The notes under the pieces are model-generated. The model ran no database searches. It was given only the letters and a program-made list of their open reading frames with translations, and had not been told where the DNA came from. Positions 15,449 through 23,207 of a DNA stretch of 42,216 nt are shown here, one piece after another. This stretch comes from UMGS902 sp045538895 (GTDB lineage Bacteria; Bacillota; Clostridia; Oscillospirales; CAG-272). How positions within the stretch are numbered: position 1 is the first letter of the stretch; every line of letters begins with the position of its first letter. Position numbers and translations under genes: made by a program. Where the stretch lies: positions 1-42,216 of the forward strand of contig JAZQEH010000110.1 in assembly GCA_045538895.1 (NCBI GenBank). The letters run 5' to 3'.

Positions 15449-16153
15449 TCAATGAAAATCTTTATCTCCGACGAGTACCGCAGTACGGAGTATCGAATAC
15501 TCCTCTCTTAGCACGTCGTCCGAGAGGATTCCGCACTCGCTTTTAAGCACCTTAACAAGATACTCGGGATTTAAGAATCCTGCACTGTCAGCCGCAAGGC
15601 GGCAGTTTATAACAATGCACTCTCCGTCGAACGTAAGTGCTGCGTGCTTGATCTGCGATGAAATATCAACGTCCTTTTCACCGCTTTTTGTGCGTTTAAG
15701 CACCACAAGCGGTTCTTTTTTAAGTGCCGCTTCACACTTTTTCGCAAGTTCCTCACTTGCATTTGCAGTAGCTATCTTTATTGTATAATCCGAATGGGTT
15801 ATAGTGGAAAACTTGCTTTCGGGCAAATACACTTCCTTGATTTCAAGACCGTCAATATCACTCTCGGAAAGCTTCCAACGCAAAACATCAAGGTCAACGC
15901 TCTCACGACTGCCGTTGATAAACACATCCATGTATTCGCAAACGCTCTCGGCACCAACCGAAAGCGGAGTTGCAAACACCAGTCTTGGATGGGGAGTGAA
16001 GCCCTCGGAATACCACACGGGTACCTGACGTCTTACAAGCAAACGTGAAAACGTACGGTGCAAGTCAAGATGCGAAATATACTGTAAAGCACCCGTCTTC
16101 GTAAACTTTATACGAAGTGCTGTATGCTCAACCTTTTCTCTTACGGGCAGCAT
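15449..16153 (-). CDS. DUF2344/TIGR03936 radical-SAM-linked protein
   Basis: A 234-residue protein whose N-terminus, LRIKFTKTGALQYISHLDLHRTFSRLLVRRQVPVWYSEGFTPHPR, is diagnostic for the DUF2344 (TIGR03936) family, with SVGAESVCEYMD after it. The function is not established; it is almost always next to or fused with the TIGR03960 radical SAM protein, as here. The genes overlap by 13 bases, and GGAGGTG inside the upstream coding end serves as ribosome-binding site. CapA starts nine bases after the stop. Confidence 0.92.
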   Translation of the reverse strand: MLPVREKVEHTALRIKFTKTGALQYISHLDLHRTFSRLLVRRQVPVWYSEGFTPHPRLVFATPLSVGAESVCEYMDVFINGSRESVDLDVLRWKLSESDIDGLEIKEVYLPESKFSTITHSDYTIKIATANASEELAKKCEAALKKEPLVVLKRTKSGEKDVDISSQIKHAALTFDGECIVINCRLAADSAGFLNPEYLVKVLKSECGILSDDVLREEYSILRTAVLVGDKDFH

Positions 16154-17976
16154 GTACGCTCACCTCCAAGCTTATTTGCACCGCAGCCGTTACACTGCTC
16201 ACGGCAATTCTTTGTAGTTTCACCGTTATATGCCTTACAGCGTTCACGAAGCAGAAATTCTTTTGTCACGCCGCAGTCAATGATATCCCACGGAAGCACC
16301 TCGTCAAGTCCGAAGCCTCGTGTTGCATAGTAATCGGGAGAAATACCGCACTCTGCAAATACTTCTTTCCACTTTTCAAAGTCAAAACATTCGCTCCATG
16401 CATCAAATTTCATATCCTTATCGGCTGCTTTGAGGAGTGCCGCAGAAAGACGGCGGTCGCCGCGTGCAAACACCGCCTCGAGGAAAGAAACAGTTGCATC
16501 ATGGTAATTATAAACTATCTTTTTATCGGTAATTTTGCTCTTTAAATACTCCTGCTTACGCATGAGTGTATCGTAGGTATCCTGCTTTTCCCACTGGAAA
16601 GGTGTAAACGGCTTTGGAACAAAGCAAGAAACGCTTACGGTTACAGAGGGGCGGCGTTGCTTGTTATGATTGGGATTCTGATAAAACTCCTCAATCACCT
16701 TTTTGGCAAGAAGTGCAATTCCCTCGATATCTTCATCGGTTTCCGTAGGCAAACCGTTCATAAAGTAAAGCTTTACACTCGTCTTGCCAACGTCGTATGC
16801 TACGTTAACTGCTTTAAGCAGATCAGCCTCGCAAACGTTCTTGTTTATTGCATCACGAAGCCTTTGCGTACCTGCCTCGGGTGCAAACGTAAGGCTGCCC
16901 GTACGCACGGTTGAAACCTTATCCATAAGCTCCCTTGTAAAGCTGTCAAGACGAAGCGACGGAAGTGAAAGGCTGATATGATTCTTTGTTGTCCAATCAG
17001 CAAACTTATCGGTAAGCTCATCAATTTTAGAGTAGTCGCTGATAGAAAGCGACGAAAGTGTCATTTCATCGTATCCTGAAGACGCATACATGCACCTTGC
17101 ATCGTCAAAGAGTTTGTCAACACTCTTTTCACGCACAGGGCGGCAAACCATGCCCGCCTGACAAAAACGGCAACCGCGGATACATCCCCTGTAAACCTCA
17201 AGCACCATCTTATCCTGAACCGTTTCTATATACGGCATGTAACTCTTAACGGGATAATACACCTTATCAAGGTCCTTTATAATACGCTTGCGTATCTTTG
17301 TGGGGATGTCATCGTATACGGGGGTATACTTTTCAATCGTTCCGTCTTCCTTGTAGCTCACCGTATAAAGTGACGGCACGTAAAAGCCTTCGATTTTAGC
17401 GGCAGCATGCAAAAAGTCTGCCTTTGTATACTTGCCCGACTTTTTCATATCAATATAAAGACGGCAAAGCTCTACTAAAGCCTCCTCGCCCTCTCCGATT
17501 GAGAAAATGTCAAAAAACTCCGCAACAGGTTCGGGATTGTATGCGCAGTGTCCGCCGCCGATTACTATGGGGAACTCCTCGCCACGCTCGCTCGCCTTAA
17601 GCGGAATTCCCGAAAGCTTCATCACATTAAGAACAGTTGTGTAGCAAAGCTCATACTGCAAGGTAAAGCCAAGGAAATCGAAGTCCTTTACCTTGTCACC
17701 GCTTTCAAGAGCCGTGAGTAAAAGCCCATGCTCTGCCATCTGCGCTTGCATATCAAGCCACGGCGCAAACACTCTCTCACACCAGATATCACGCTCGCTG
17801 TTGAGTGCACCGTAAAGCACTCGCATACCGAGATTTGACATACCAATTTCATAAGTATCAGGAAAACAAAATGCAAATCTGCAATTTACATCCTTTTTAT
17901 CCTTGACAATCTGACCGCACTCGCCGCCGCTGTATCTACCGGGCTTGAGTACGCTTTTAAGTATAGTAGAATTCAT
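16141..17976 (-). CDS. radical SAM protein, TIGR03960 type with cobalamin-binding-like N-terminus
   Basis: A 611-residue protein. The N-terminal half (FCFPDTYEIGMSNLGMRVLY, then DFLGFTLQYELCYTTVLNVM and VIGGGHCAYNPEPVAEF) is the B12-binding-like region. The radical SAM cluster motif CxxxCxxC is at C265, C269 and C272 (VYRGCIRGCRFCQAG), followed by TLSSLSISDY and FAPEAGTQRLR. The last 40 residues contain seven Cys, perhaps an extra metal site. TIGR03960 proteins are conserved in Firmicutes without a proven reaction. The ATG at 17976 is preferred over an in-frame TTG at 17994. Confidence 0.92.
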   Translation of the reverse strand: MNSTILKSVLKPGRYSGGECGQIVKDKKDVNCRFAFCFPDTYEIGMSNLGMRVLYGALNSERDIWCERVFAPWLDMQAQMAEHGLLLTALESGDKVKDFDFLGFTLQYELCYTTVLNVMKLSGIPLKASERGEEFPIVIGGGHCAYNPEPVAEFFDIFSIGEGEEALVELCRLYIDMKKSGKYTKADFLHAAAKIEGFYVPSLYTVSYKEDGTIEKYTPVYDDIPTKIRKRIIKDLDKVYYPVKSYMPYIETVQDKMVLEVYRGCIRGCRFCQAGMVCRPVREKSVDKLFDDARCMYASSGYDEMTLSSLSISDYSKIDELTDKFADWTTKNHISLSLPSLRLDSFTRELMDKVSTVRTGSLTFAPEAGTQRLRDAINKNVCEADLLKAVNVAYDVGKTSVKLYFMNGLPTETDEDIEGIALLAKKVIEEFYQNPNHNKQRRPSVTVSVSCFVPKPFTPFQWEKQDTYDTLMRKQEYLKSKITDKKIVYNYHDATVSFLEAVFARGDRRLSAALLKAADKDMKFDAWSECFDFEKWKEVFAECGISPDYYATRGFGLDEVLPWDIIDCGVTKEFLLRERCKAYNGETTKNCREQCNGCGANKLGGERTCCP

Positions 17977-17992
17977 TTTTCCTCGCAAAGTC

Positions 17993-18025
17993 AATCAGTC
18001 ACAAACTAAAAGTTTGTGACTGATT
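17993..18025. terminator. 15-bp perfect hairpin between two minus-strand genes, T-run on the plus side
   Basis: Arms 17993-18007 and 18011-18025 are perfectly complementary with an AAA loop. The T-run (18024-18030) follows on the plus strand, whereas the flanking genes are read from the minus strand, where no T-run follows. As drawn it would stop antisense transcription, or act as an mRNA-end or attenuator structure before the radical SAM gene. Confidence 0.6.
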
Positions 18026-18028
18026 TTT

Positions 18029-20371
18029 TTATAAGTTTATTTTGGTAACCAACCAAGAAGGAATCAGCCAGAACAAATGATATACAAATACGTAAAGCGA
18101 AGGTATAGCATCGGTCATCTTAAGTGCACTCATGGTAAGCATTAAAATAGCACAGATTACCGCAGTTGCAATACGCACCGCACGCATTGTTGAAATCACT
18201 TTTGCAAGACGGTCGCACATCGTAACCGCCGAAACAAGATCGCCAACGCTTCCACGTGATACAACTCCGCTATCGGCACGGTCGCTGTGAGCAGCACCGT
18301 CGCGGCGTGAACGTCTTACAACCTTAACGGGATATCTTGAAATATCAAGCGATCTTGCAAGAAGTTCATCATTTATATTGGAGTCGCCCGTAAGGATAAC
18401 AGAGGCAATTCCATGACGCGCAAGCTTTTTGACAATGCTCTCAAAGCCGCCGTCAAGAGTGTAACGGATGAAGAACTTAGCACGTACTCCGTTTTTATCG
18501 GCAAGATACATGGTTGAAAAATGCTTGCCGCCGATTTCCTCTGTGGTATCTATTACGTTAAATCCGTTTTCCTGCATAAATGCGGCACTGCCTACATGAA
18601 GTACCACACCGTCAACAACCGCCTTTATACCGGTTTCGTACACTTCCTCAACCTTTACTTTATATGGTTTGGGGCAATCACTTGTCATAAGTGTAAACAC
18701 GTTTTTGAGCGGACCGCCGAGTTTTGAGAAAATCGCACCCATCTGCTCGATGATGGTTTCAATATCGCTGTTACCGTAGATGCGAAGGCTCTCAAGTCCC
18801 ACACCGTAGGAGGGGAATGCATCTGCATCGTCAAAGCAGATCATAGTTGTGCCGGAATAATCGTCAACTGCACTTTCGCCTATAATTGTGCTTTCGCTTC
18901 GGTAAAGCTTTTTAGTAGCCTTATAAAGCGGGAATGCAGATGAAAGCAGCACGAGTGCGGGAAGACCTATTGCAAAGGTCATGTTGAACGTACCGAATGC
19001 ATGTCCGACCGTCGCACCGCCTGCAAGAGAAATCACAAGCGAAACAAGTGCAACCGCAAACAAAACCGGAACAACGTATTTATTGCTTACCGTATCACGC
19101 TCGCTACGTTTTTGTGTGCGTGCAAAATAGTTTTCTACAAACGTACATTTTTCTGTACGGAGAATAAGCGAATCCTCGCCGGTATAATCCTCAAGTCCCT
19201 CAATCTGTTCAACACTCTCTCCGGAGGCATTAAGTACAACGTACTTTTGCGACTGAACCGAAGAAACAATGTCAAATGCAAGCATCTCACGGCGAACGTC
19301 GAGAAAATCAAATACTCTTATTACAAGTGCGATAAGTGCTGCAGAAAAATGATAAACAACGGTATTTTCACCCGCCGCGCAGCAAACTACCGAGCAAACT
19401 GTGCAGAAAAGTATCGAAATACCAAGCAACGTACCCGATGTAAAGCGGAATTTCAGAAGATCAAAAAATCCGTTTGCAACCTCACGGTAAGAAACCGCAC
19501 CGCAAAGCCACACAAGCTGAAGCGTAGTCATTGCGTATACCAGAGGATATGTGCTTGTATTTAAGAAAGACGGAAGCGATACGCCAAGCGCAGGCAAGCA
19601 CTCTACAACAAACAGAATAACAGCAAAAATAGCCGTCAAAAGCAATTTTATACCCGAAGAACGGTTAGCCTTTGAATAGTGCGTCATAATGTCCTCTGTC
19701 TGACGCTGATATGTAAATTCAGCGTGAGGAGTATCAATAGTCTTAGGCTCACTCGGAATATCAACCTCAAAGTCCTGCGGTTCGTTCTCGGTTTTGATAA
19801 CCTTTTCCATACCAAGTGCCTGCTTGATAAGCGAATAGTCGACGTGGTCATAGTCAACCGACTGCTTCTGTGCTTCGTTTTGCTTGCGAAGCGAGTATTC
19901 TTCTTTAGTTTCTGCTCTTAAAATATAGTACGCCTTGGAGCTTGAAACCTTTGGAGCTTCGTAAGTATCAGCAGGAGTTTCGGCTACTTTAGGCTCCTCT
20001 GCTTTAGGAACATCCAGCTTGTCAATTCCCCAAGCGGCAAAAATATCATCATCGTTAATCTGCGCAGTAGGCACCTCGGGCTCTTCTTGCACGACCTCGG
20101 GTTCTTCTGCTGCTTCAGCCACATGATCCGCTTCCGTAGTTTCGGCTACAGGCTCTGTTCCGGCATCAGCCACGGTTTCATCTTCTGTAGCGGAAGTTTC
20201 CTCTGCCGGTTCGGTCTTTTCTGCACTGTCAAGTGCCGCTGCAACCGCCTTTTTTATTTCATCGTCATCATCGTTTGAGGAGGCGACCTCATTGTTATCA
20301 GTCTGCAGACTTGCTTTTAGCTTCTCAAGCAATTCGTCTACAGACATATCATTGTTCTTGTTTTCGTCCAT
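18029..20371 (-). CDS. degenerate P-type-ATPase-like membrane protein with acidic N-terminal extension
   Basis: A 780-residue protein. Residues 1-230 are an acidic, Glu/Ala/Asp-rich, likely disordered extension. From about 240 the layout follows heavy-metal-type P-type ATPases: paired membrane helices, an actuator-like domain (TGED at 398-401), helices with GLPALVLLSSAFPLYKA where a CPx or SPC ion motif would stand, then a cytosolic domain and two terminal helices. The phosphorylation motif DKTGT reads CFDDADAF (512-519): the aspartate remains but KTGT is lost. LTGDSN (660-665) recalls the TGD motif, while the GDGxND hinge is absent. It is probably not a pump. It follows rlmB by 29 bases. Confidence 0.75.
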   Translation of the reverse strand: MDENKNNDMSVDELLEKLKASLQTDNNEVASSNDDDDEIKKAVAAALDSAEKTEPAEETSATEDETVADAGTEPVAETTEADHVAEAAEEPEVVQEEPEVPTAQINDDDIFAAWGIDKLDVPKAEEPKVAETPADTYEAPKVSSSKAYYILRAETKEEYSLRKQNEAQKQSVDYDHVDYSLIKQALGMEKVIKTENEPQDFEVDIPSEPKTIDTPHAEFTYQRQTEDIMTHYSKANRSSGIKLLLTAIFAVILFVVECLPALGVSLPSFLNTSTYPLVYAMTTLQLVWLCGAVSYREVANGFFDLLKFRFTSGTLLGISILFCTVCSVVCCAAGENTVVYHFSAALIALVIRVFDFLDVRREMLAFDIVSSVQSQKYVVLNASGESVEQIEGLEDYTGEDSLILRTEKCTFVENYFARTQKRSERDTVSNKYVVPVLFAVALVSLVISLAGGATVGHAFGTFNMTFAIGLPALVLLSSAFPLYKATKKLYRSESTIIGESAVDDYSGTTMICFDDADAFPSYGVGLESLRIYGNSDIETIIEQMGAIFSKLGGPLKNVFTLMTSDCPKPYKVKVEEVYETGIKAVVDGVVLHVGSAAFMQENGFNVIDTTEEIGGKHFSTMYLADKNGVRAKFFIRYTLDGGFESIVKKLARHGIASVILTGDSNINDELLARSLDISRYPVKVVRRSRRDGAAHSDRADSGVVSRGSVGDLVSAVTMCDRLAKVISTMRAVRIATAVICAILMLTMSALKMTDAIPSLYVFVYHLFWLIPSWLVTKINL

Positions 20372-20400
20372 GAACCAAAATCCCTTCCGTTAAAATGGTT

Positions 20401-21186
20401 TCAATGTCTGTGTCCCGACACTTCTGCAAGCACTACCGCCGCCGCGCAGGACACGTTAAGCGAATTGACATGACCGTAGTTAGGAATACTTATCTTGAAA
20501 TCACAGTTTTCAAGCACCAAACGGGAAGTTCCGTATCCCTCGCTGCCAAGTACTATGCCGATAGCACCGTTGCCATAATCAACACTTTTATAATCTTCTC
20601 CGCCAACCTCGGCGGCATATATCCAAAGCCCATATTCCTTGAGCTTTTTAATTGTATCAACAATATTTGTGACCTTTGCAACTGCCATATGCTCAAGTGC
20701 ACCGGCAGATGCCTTTTCAACTACAGCCGTAATTCCGCTTGCACGACGCTTGGGAATTACTATACCGTGAGCACCGAAAACGTCTGCACTACGGATAATC
20801 GCACCCAAGTTATGCGGATCCTCAACACCGTCAAGAATAATTATAAACGGCTTTTCTCCACGGCTTTCTGCGATTTCAATTATTTCTTCAATAGTCGAAT
20901 ATTCTTTTTGAGCCGCCATTGCCACCACGCCCTGATGGTTACCGCCGCCCGAAAGCGAGTCGAGCTTTTGCCTCTCTACCTCAACAACGGGGATTCCTCG
21001 TGACAGTGCCTCCGCAACAAGTACGGTTATAGAGCCCTCACGTTCTCCACGAAGCACAAAAATTTTATCAACAGCTCTACCGCTTGCAAGCAGCTCACGC
21101 AGAGCATTTCTGCCGACTACAGCTCCCTCTGCGGGAGTTGCGTCCCTGACAATAGGTTTACGCTTAAAATTTCCTTTATTTTGCAT
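20401..21186 (-). CDS. rlmB: 23S rRNA 2'-O-ribose methyltransferase of the TrmH/SpoU family (RlmB-like)
   Basis: A 261-residue SPOUT enzyme. An N-terminal substrate-binding domain (VVGRNALRELLASGRAVDKIFVLRG, about residues 23-47) is followed by the knotted methyltransferase domain: LDGVEDPHNLGAIIRSADVFG (motif 1), IGIVLGSEGYG (motif 2) and ISIPNYGHVNSLNVSCAAAVVLAE (motif 3). RlmB methylates G2251 of the peptidyl-transferase loop; the exact target here is inferred. Gene order near a SigH-like factor recalls the Bacillus rlmB-sigH region. Its promoter has an extended -10. Confidence 0.92.
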   Translation of the reverse strand: MQNKGNFKRKPIVRDATPAEGAVVGRNALRELLASGRAVDKIFVLRGEREGSITVLVAEALSRGIPVVEVERQKLDSLSGGGNHQGVVAMAAQKEYSTIEEIIEIAESRGEKPFIIILDGVEDPHNLGAIIRSADVFGAHGIVIPKRRASGITAVVEKASAGALEHMAVAKVTNIVDTIKKLKEYGLWIYAAEVGGEDYKSVDYGNGAIGIVLGSEGYGTSRLVLENCDFKISIPNYGHVNSLNVSCAAAVVLAEVSGHRH

Positions 21187-21227
21187 AACAACTCCAGAAT
21201 AGCATAGTTAAACTACTATATATAGTT

Positions 21228-21236
21228 AGTATACCA
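21228..21236 (-). promoter_or_regulatory. extended -10 promoter of rlmB
   Basis: Minus strand TGGTATACT: a TG-N extended -10 with TATACT at 21233-21228, 41 bases before the rlmB ATG. No good -35 box at the right distance. Confidence 0.5.
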
Positions 21237-21289
21237 CAAACAGATTGGTTTGTATATAATATATTTGAAATATTTTAAGAAAAAAGATA

Positions 21290-21319
21290 AAAAAACACCC
21301 GATTGCCTAAGCAATCGGG
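21290..21319 (-). terminator. terminator of the zinc-ribbon gene
   Basis: A nine-pair stem, arms 21298-21306 and 21311-21319, loop CTAA, followed on the minus strand by a T-rich run. A weaker T-run exists on the other strand. Confidence 0.85.
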
Positions 21320-21346
21320 ATGCTTTTTGGGAATAGTAAATTGGAA

Positions 21347-21625
21347 TTACTGGTCCGCTTTTCTTGCAGCAAAACATTCGCTGCAATATACCGGTCTGTC
21401 ATTTGAAGGCTGGAAAGGAACTTTAGCTTCCTTGCCGCAGTTAGCACAAACGGTAGTAAAGTATTCCTTCTGAGCGCGAGCCTGGCTCTTGCGAGCATCT
21501 CTGCAGGGCTTGCATCTCTGAGGCTCATTCTGGAATCCCTTCTCTGCGTAAAATTCCTGCTCACTTGCTGTAAACACGAATTCTGTGCCGCAGTCCTTGC
21601 ACTTCAAAGTCTTGTCCTGATACAT
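21347..21625 (-). CDS. small zinc-ribbon protein with CxxC-x17-CxxC domain
   Basis: A 92-residue protein with four Cys pairs: CKDC (9-12), CKPC (near 38), CANC and CSEC. The last two are separated by exactly 17 residues, the CxxC-x17-CxxC layout (TIGR04272-like). The first half, LKCKDCGTEFVFTASEQEFYAEKGFQNEPQRCKPCR, is the common clostridial zinc-ribbon module. It probably binds two zinc ions and may contact nucleic acid or ribosomes, but no function is established. It lies between the SigH-like gene and rlmB with its own terminator. Confidence 0.9.
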   Translation of the reverse strand: MYQDKTLKCKDCGTEFVFTASEQEFYAEKGFQNEPQRCKPCRDARKSQARAQKEYFTTVCANCGKEAKVPFQPSNDRPVYCSECFAARKADQ

Positions 21626-21756
21626 TGTTTGTTACCTCTCTTTATGGGTTGATTGTTTTTTGCCCCAAGACGGATTTAAACCGACACCTTTGTAATTCCA
21701 ACGCTCTTTGTTTAAGCTATTCGGGCATATCTATATTAGGGTATCCCCCTGATATA

Positions 21757-22326
21757 CTAAAATATTCTCTTTAGTTTTTCCTTTACACGCCTGAGTGCAT
21801 TGTCAACCGATTTTTCACTCTTGCCAACTCTCTTTGCAATTTCGGAATAGGAATAGCCGCCGAGATAAAGCTCAAAAATACGATATTCAAAAGCCGACAG
21901 TGCATCACGGATTTTCTCCATAGCGATTTCAAAACCCGCTTTGTCAAGCATAAGGCTTTGCGGAGTTTCACCGTTCTCCGGAAAATCATCGTCAGTAAGA
22001 GTGTCTATGCTGACATCACTTGTCTTTTTGCCAAGATAGCGAAGCGTATCCGCAATGCCGTTGACAATGCAGATTTTTGCATAAAGACCAAACGTAACAC
22101 CCTTACCGGCACGGTAAGAAAGCGCAGCGTGGTAAAGTGCAACAAGTGCGCCCTGACGCAAATCCTCAATATCTGCATCACCAAAGCTGCCTGCGTATCT
22201 CGCAACCTCGCTCTCAAGCAAGGGCTTGTACTTCTCAGAAAGTTTTACAAATGCACCGCTGCTGCCGCATTGAATATGCACGAGCAATTTAGCAACATCA
22301 TCAATTTGCACATTACCTTTGTTCAC
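21757..22326 (-). CDS. sigH: SigH-like sigma-70 family sigma factor
   Basis: A 189-residue sigma factor. Region 2 covers GAFVKLSEKYKPLLESEVARY and DADIEDLRQGALVALYHAALSY, and region 4 ends LYLGGYSYSEIAKRVGKSEKSVDNALRRVKEKLKRIF, very close to the Bacillus SigH ending. SigH directs early sporulation and stationary-phase genes. The nearby rlmB fits the Bacillus rlmB-yacP-sigH order. The start is GTG at 22326 with GAGGT six bases upstream, so translation may be modest. It could also be an ECF-type factor, but the region 4 match favours SigH. Confidence 0.82.
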   Translation of the reverse strand: MNKGNVQIDDVAKLLVHIQCGSSGAFVKLSEKYKPLLESEVARYAGSFGDADIEDLRQGALVALYHAALSYRAGKGVTFGLYAKICIVNGIADTLRYLGKKTSDVSIDTLTDDDFPENGETPQSLMLDKAGFEIAMEKIRDALSAFEYRIFELYLGGYSYSEIAKRVGKSEKSVDNALRRVKEKLKRIF

Positions 22327-22363
22327 TACTATACCTCGTGCGTATTTTTAGGTTTATAAAACA

Positions 22364-22391
22364 ATTATACCATTATTTTACATAATGTCAA
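22364..22391 (-). promoter_or_regulatory. sigma-A promoter of the SigH-like gene
   Basis: Minus strand TTGACA (22391-22386), 16 bases, TATAAT (22369-22364), about 40 bases before the GTG start. Both boxes match consensus exactly. Confidence 0.8.
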
Positions 22392-22499
22392 TAGGAAAAT
22401 GTAAATATTTTTTTGTAAAAAATGCACAAAAAATCGCAAAATATAAAGAAAGACGAAAAATCAAATCGAAAAGCGTCGATAAAATTTCCCGTCTTCAAA

Positions 22500-23072
22500 T
22501 CAACTCAAAAGATAGTCCACTTCTCCGGCAAGCAATGCCATAATTCCCTTATAAATTACGTCAGGGCGATCCTCGAAATTCTCCTTCATGCGTTCAATTC
22601 TCGCCGACGAATCATCGACAAGATTGATGTGCAGAATTTCCTTATCCATCTCGGTAATGATGCACTCAATAGCCATTTTTCCGTCTTCACGCTCGGTGGT
22701 CTTACAATGAACCTCGGCACCGCGTTTTTTAAACGACAAAAGCCTCATCGCACTCTTAAGACTCGTTTCACGGATAGAGCGAAGCAGATTACTCTGCAAC
22801 TGGCTTACAACCGCACTGCCAAGCGGCGAAATACGGTAGAGTGTCTTTTTCTCTCCGGTAAGTGCATCCTCGTCAAACTCCTCGATTATATGTCCCATAT
22901 CGAGAATTTCAGCAAAGCACTCCGCAAAATCAAAATAATTTACATACTCATTCTGTACAACGATATCATTTATCGTGGCAAAGTCAAGCGGATAATGAAT
23001 ATTCTGGAGAAGATACAGTATAAAAATCTTAATGTCGTTTTTATTTGTCAGTTTTCTACCAAAACTCGGCAT
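22500..23072 (-). CDS. DUF4364 family protein
   Basis: A 190-residue protein with the DUF4364 pattern: DIKIFILYLLQNIHYPLDFATINDIVVQNEYVNYFDFAECFAEILD at the start, a winged-helix-like region ending LYRISPLGSAVVSQLQ, then a beta-rich half with AEVHCKTTEREDG. The family is widespread in Clostridia and looks like a small transcriptional regulator, but its role is unknown. It has its own promoter (23117-23145). A possible weak terminator with a branched stem lies downstream at about 22452-22496. Confidence 0.88.
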   Translation of the reverse strand: MPSFGRKLTNKNDIKIFILYLLQNIHYPLDFATINDIVVQNEYVNYFDFAECFAEILDMGHIIEEFDEDALTGEKKTLYRISPLGSAVVSQLQSNLLRSIRETSLKSAMRLLSFKKRGAEVHCKTTEREDGKMAIECIITEMDKEILHINLVDDSSARIERMKENFEDRPDVIYKGIMALLAGEVDYLLS

Positions 23073-23116
23073 ATTCTTCTCCTCCTTTTCATCATTATCA
23101 TTATAGTTGCCCGATT

Positions 23117-23145
23117 ATTCTACCATTATCGACGGAAGAAGTCAA
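23117..23145 (-). promoter_or_regulatory. sigma-A promoter of the DUF4364 gene
   Basis: Minus strand TTGACT (23145-23140), 17 bases, TAGAAT (23122-23117) with an upstream TG. The -35 abuts the T-run of the preceding terminator. Confidence 0.75.
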
Positions 23146-23147
23146 TA

Positions 23148-23193
23148 GAAAAAATGCGTAAAGAAGTAATTTTTTAATCACTTCTTTACGCAT
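23148..23193 (-). terminator. terminator of the binding-protein gene
   Basis: A 14-pair perfect stem (23154-23167 with 23180-23193), 12-base loop, then T-run on the minus strand. Confidence 0.85.
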
Positions 23194-23207
23194 CTGATTG
23201 TTGTTAA

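Noticed and set aside
22422..23177. 251-codon plus-strand frame opposite DUF4364
   Set aside because: Covers intergenic promoter and terminator signals of the minus strand; no recognisable protein.
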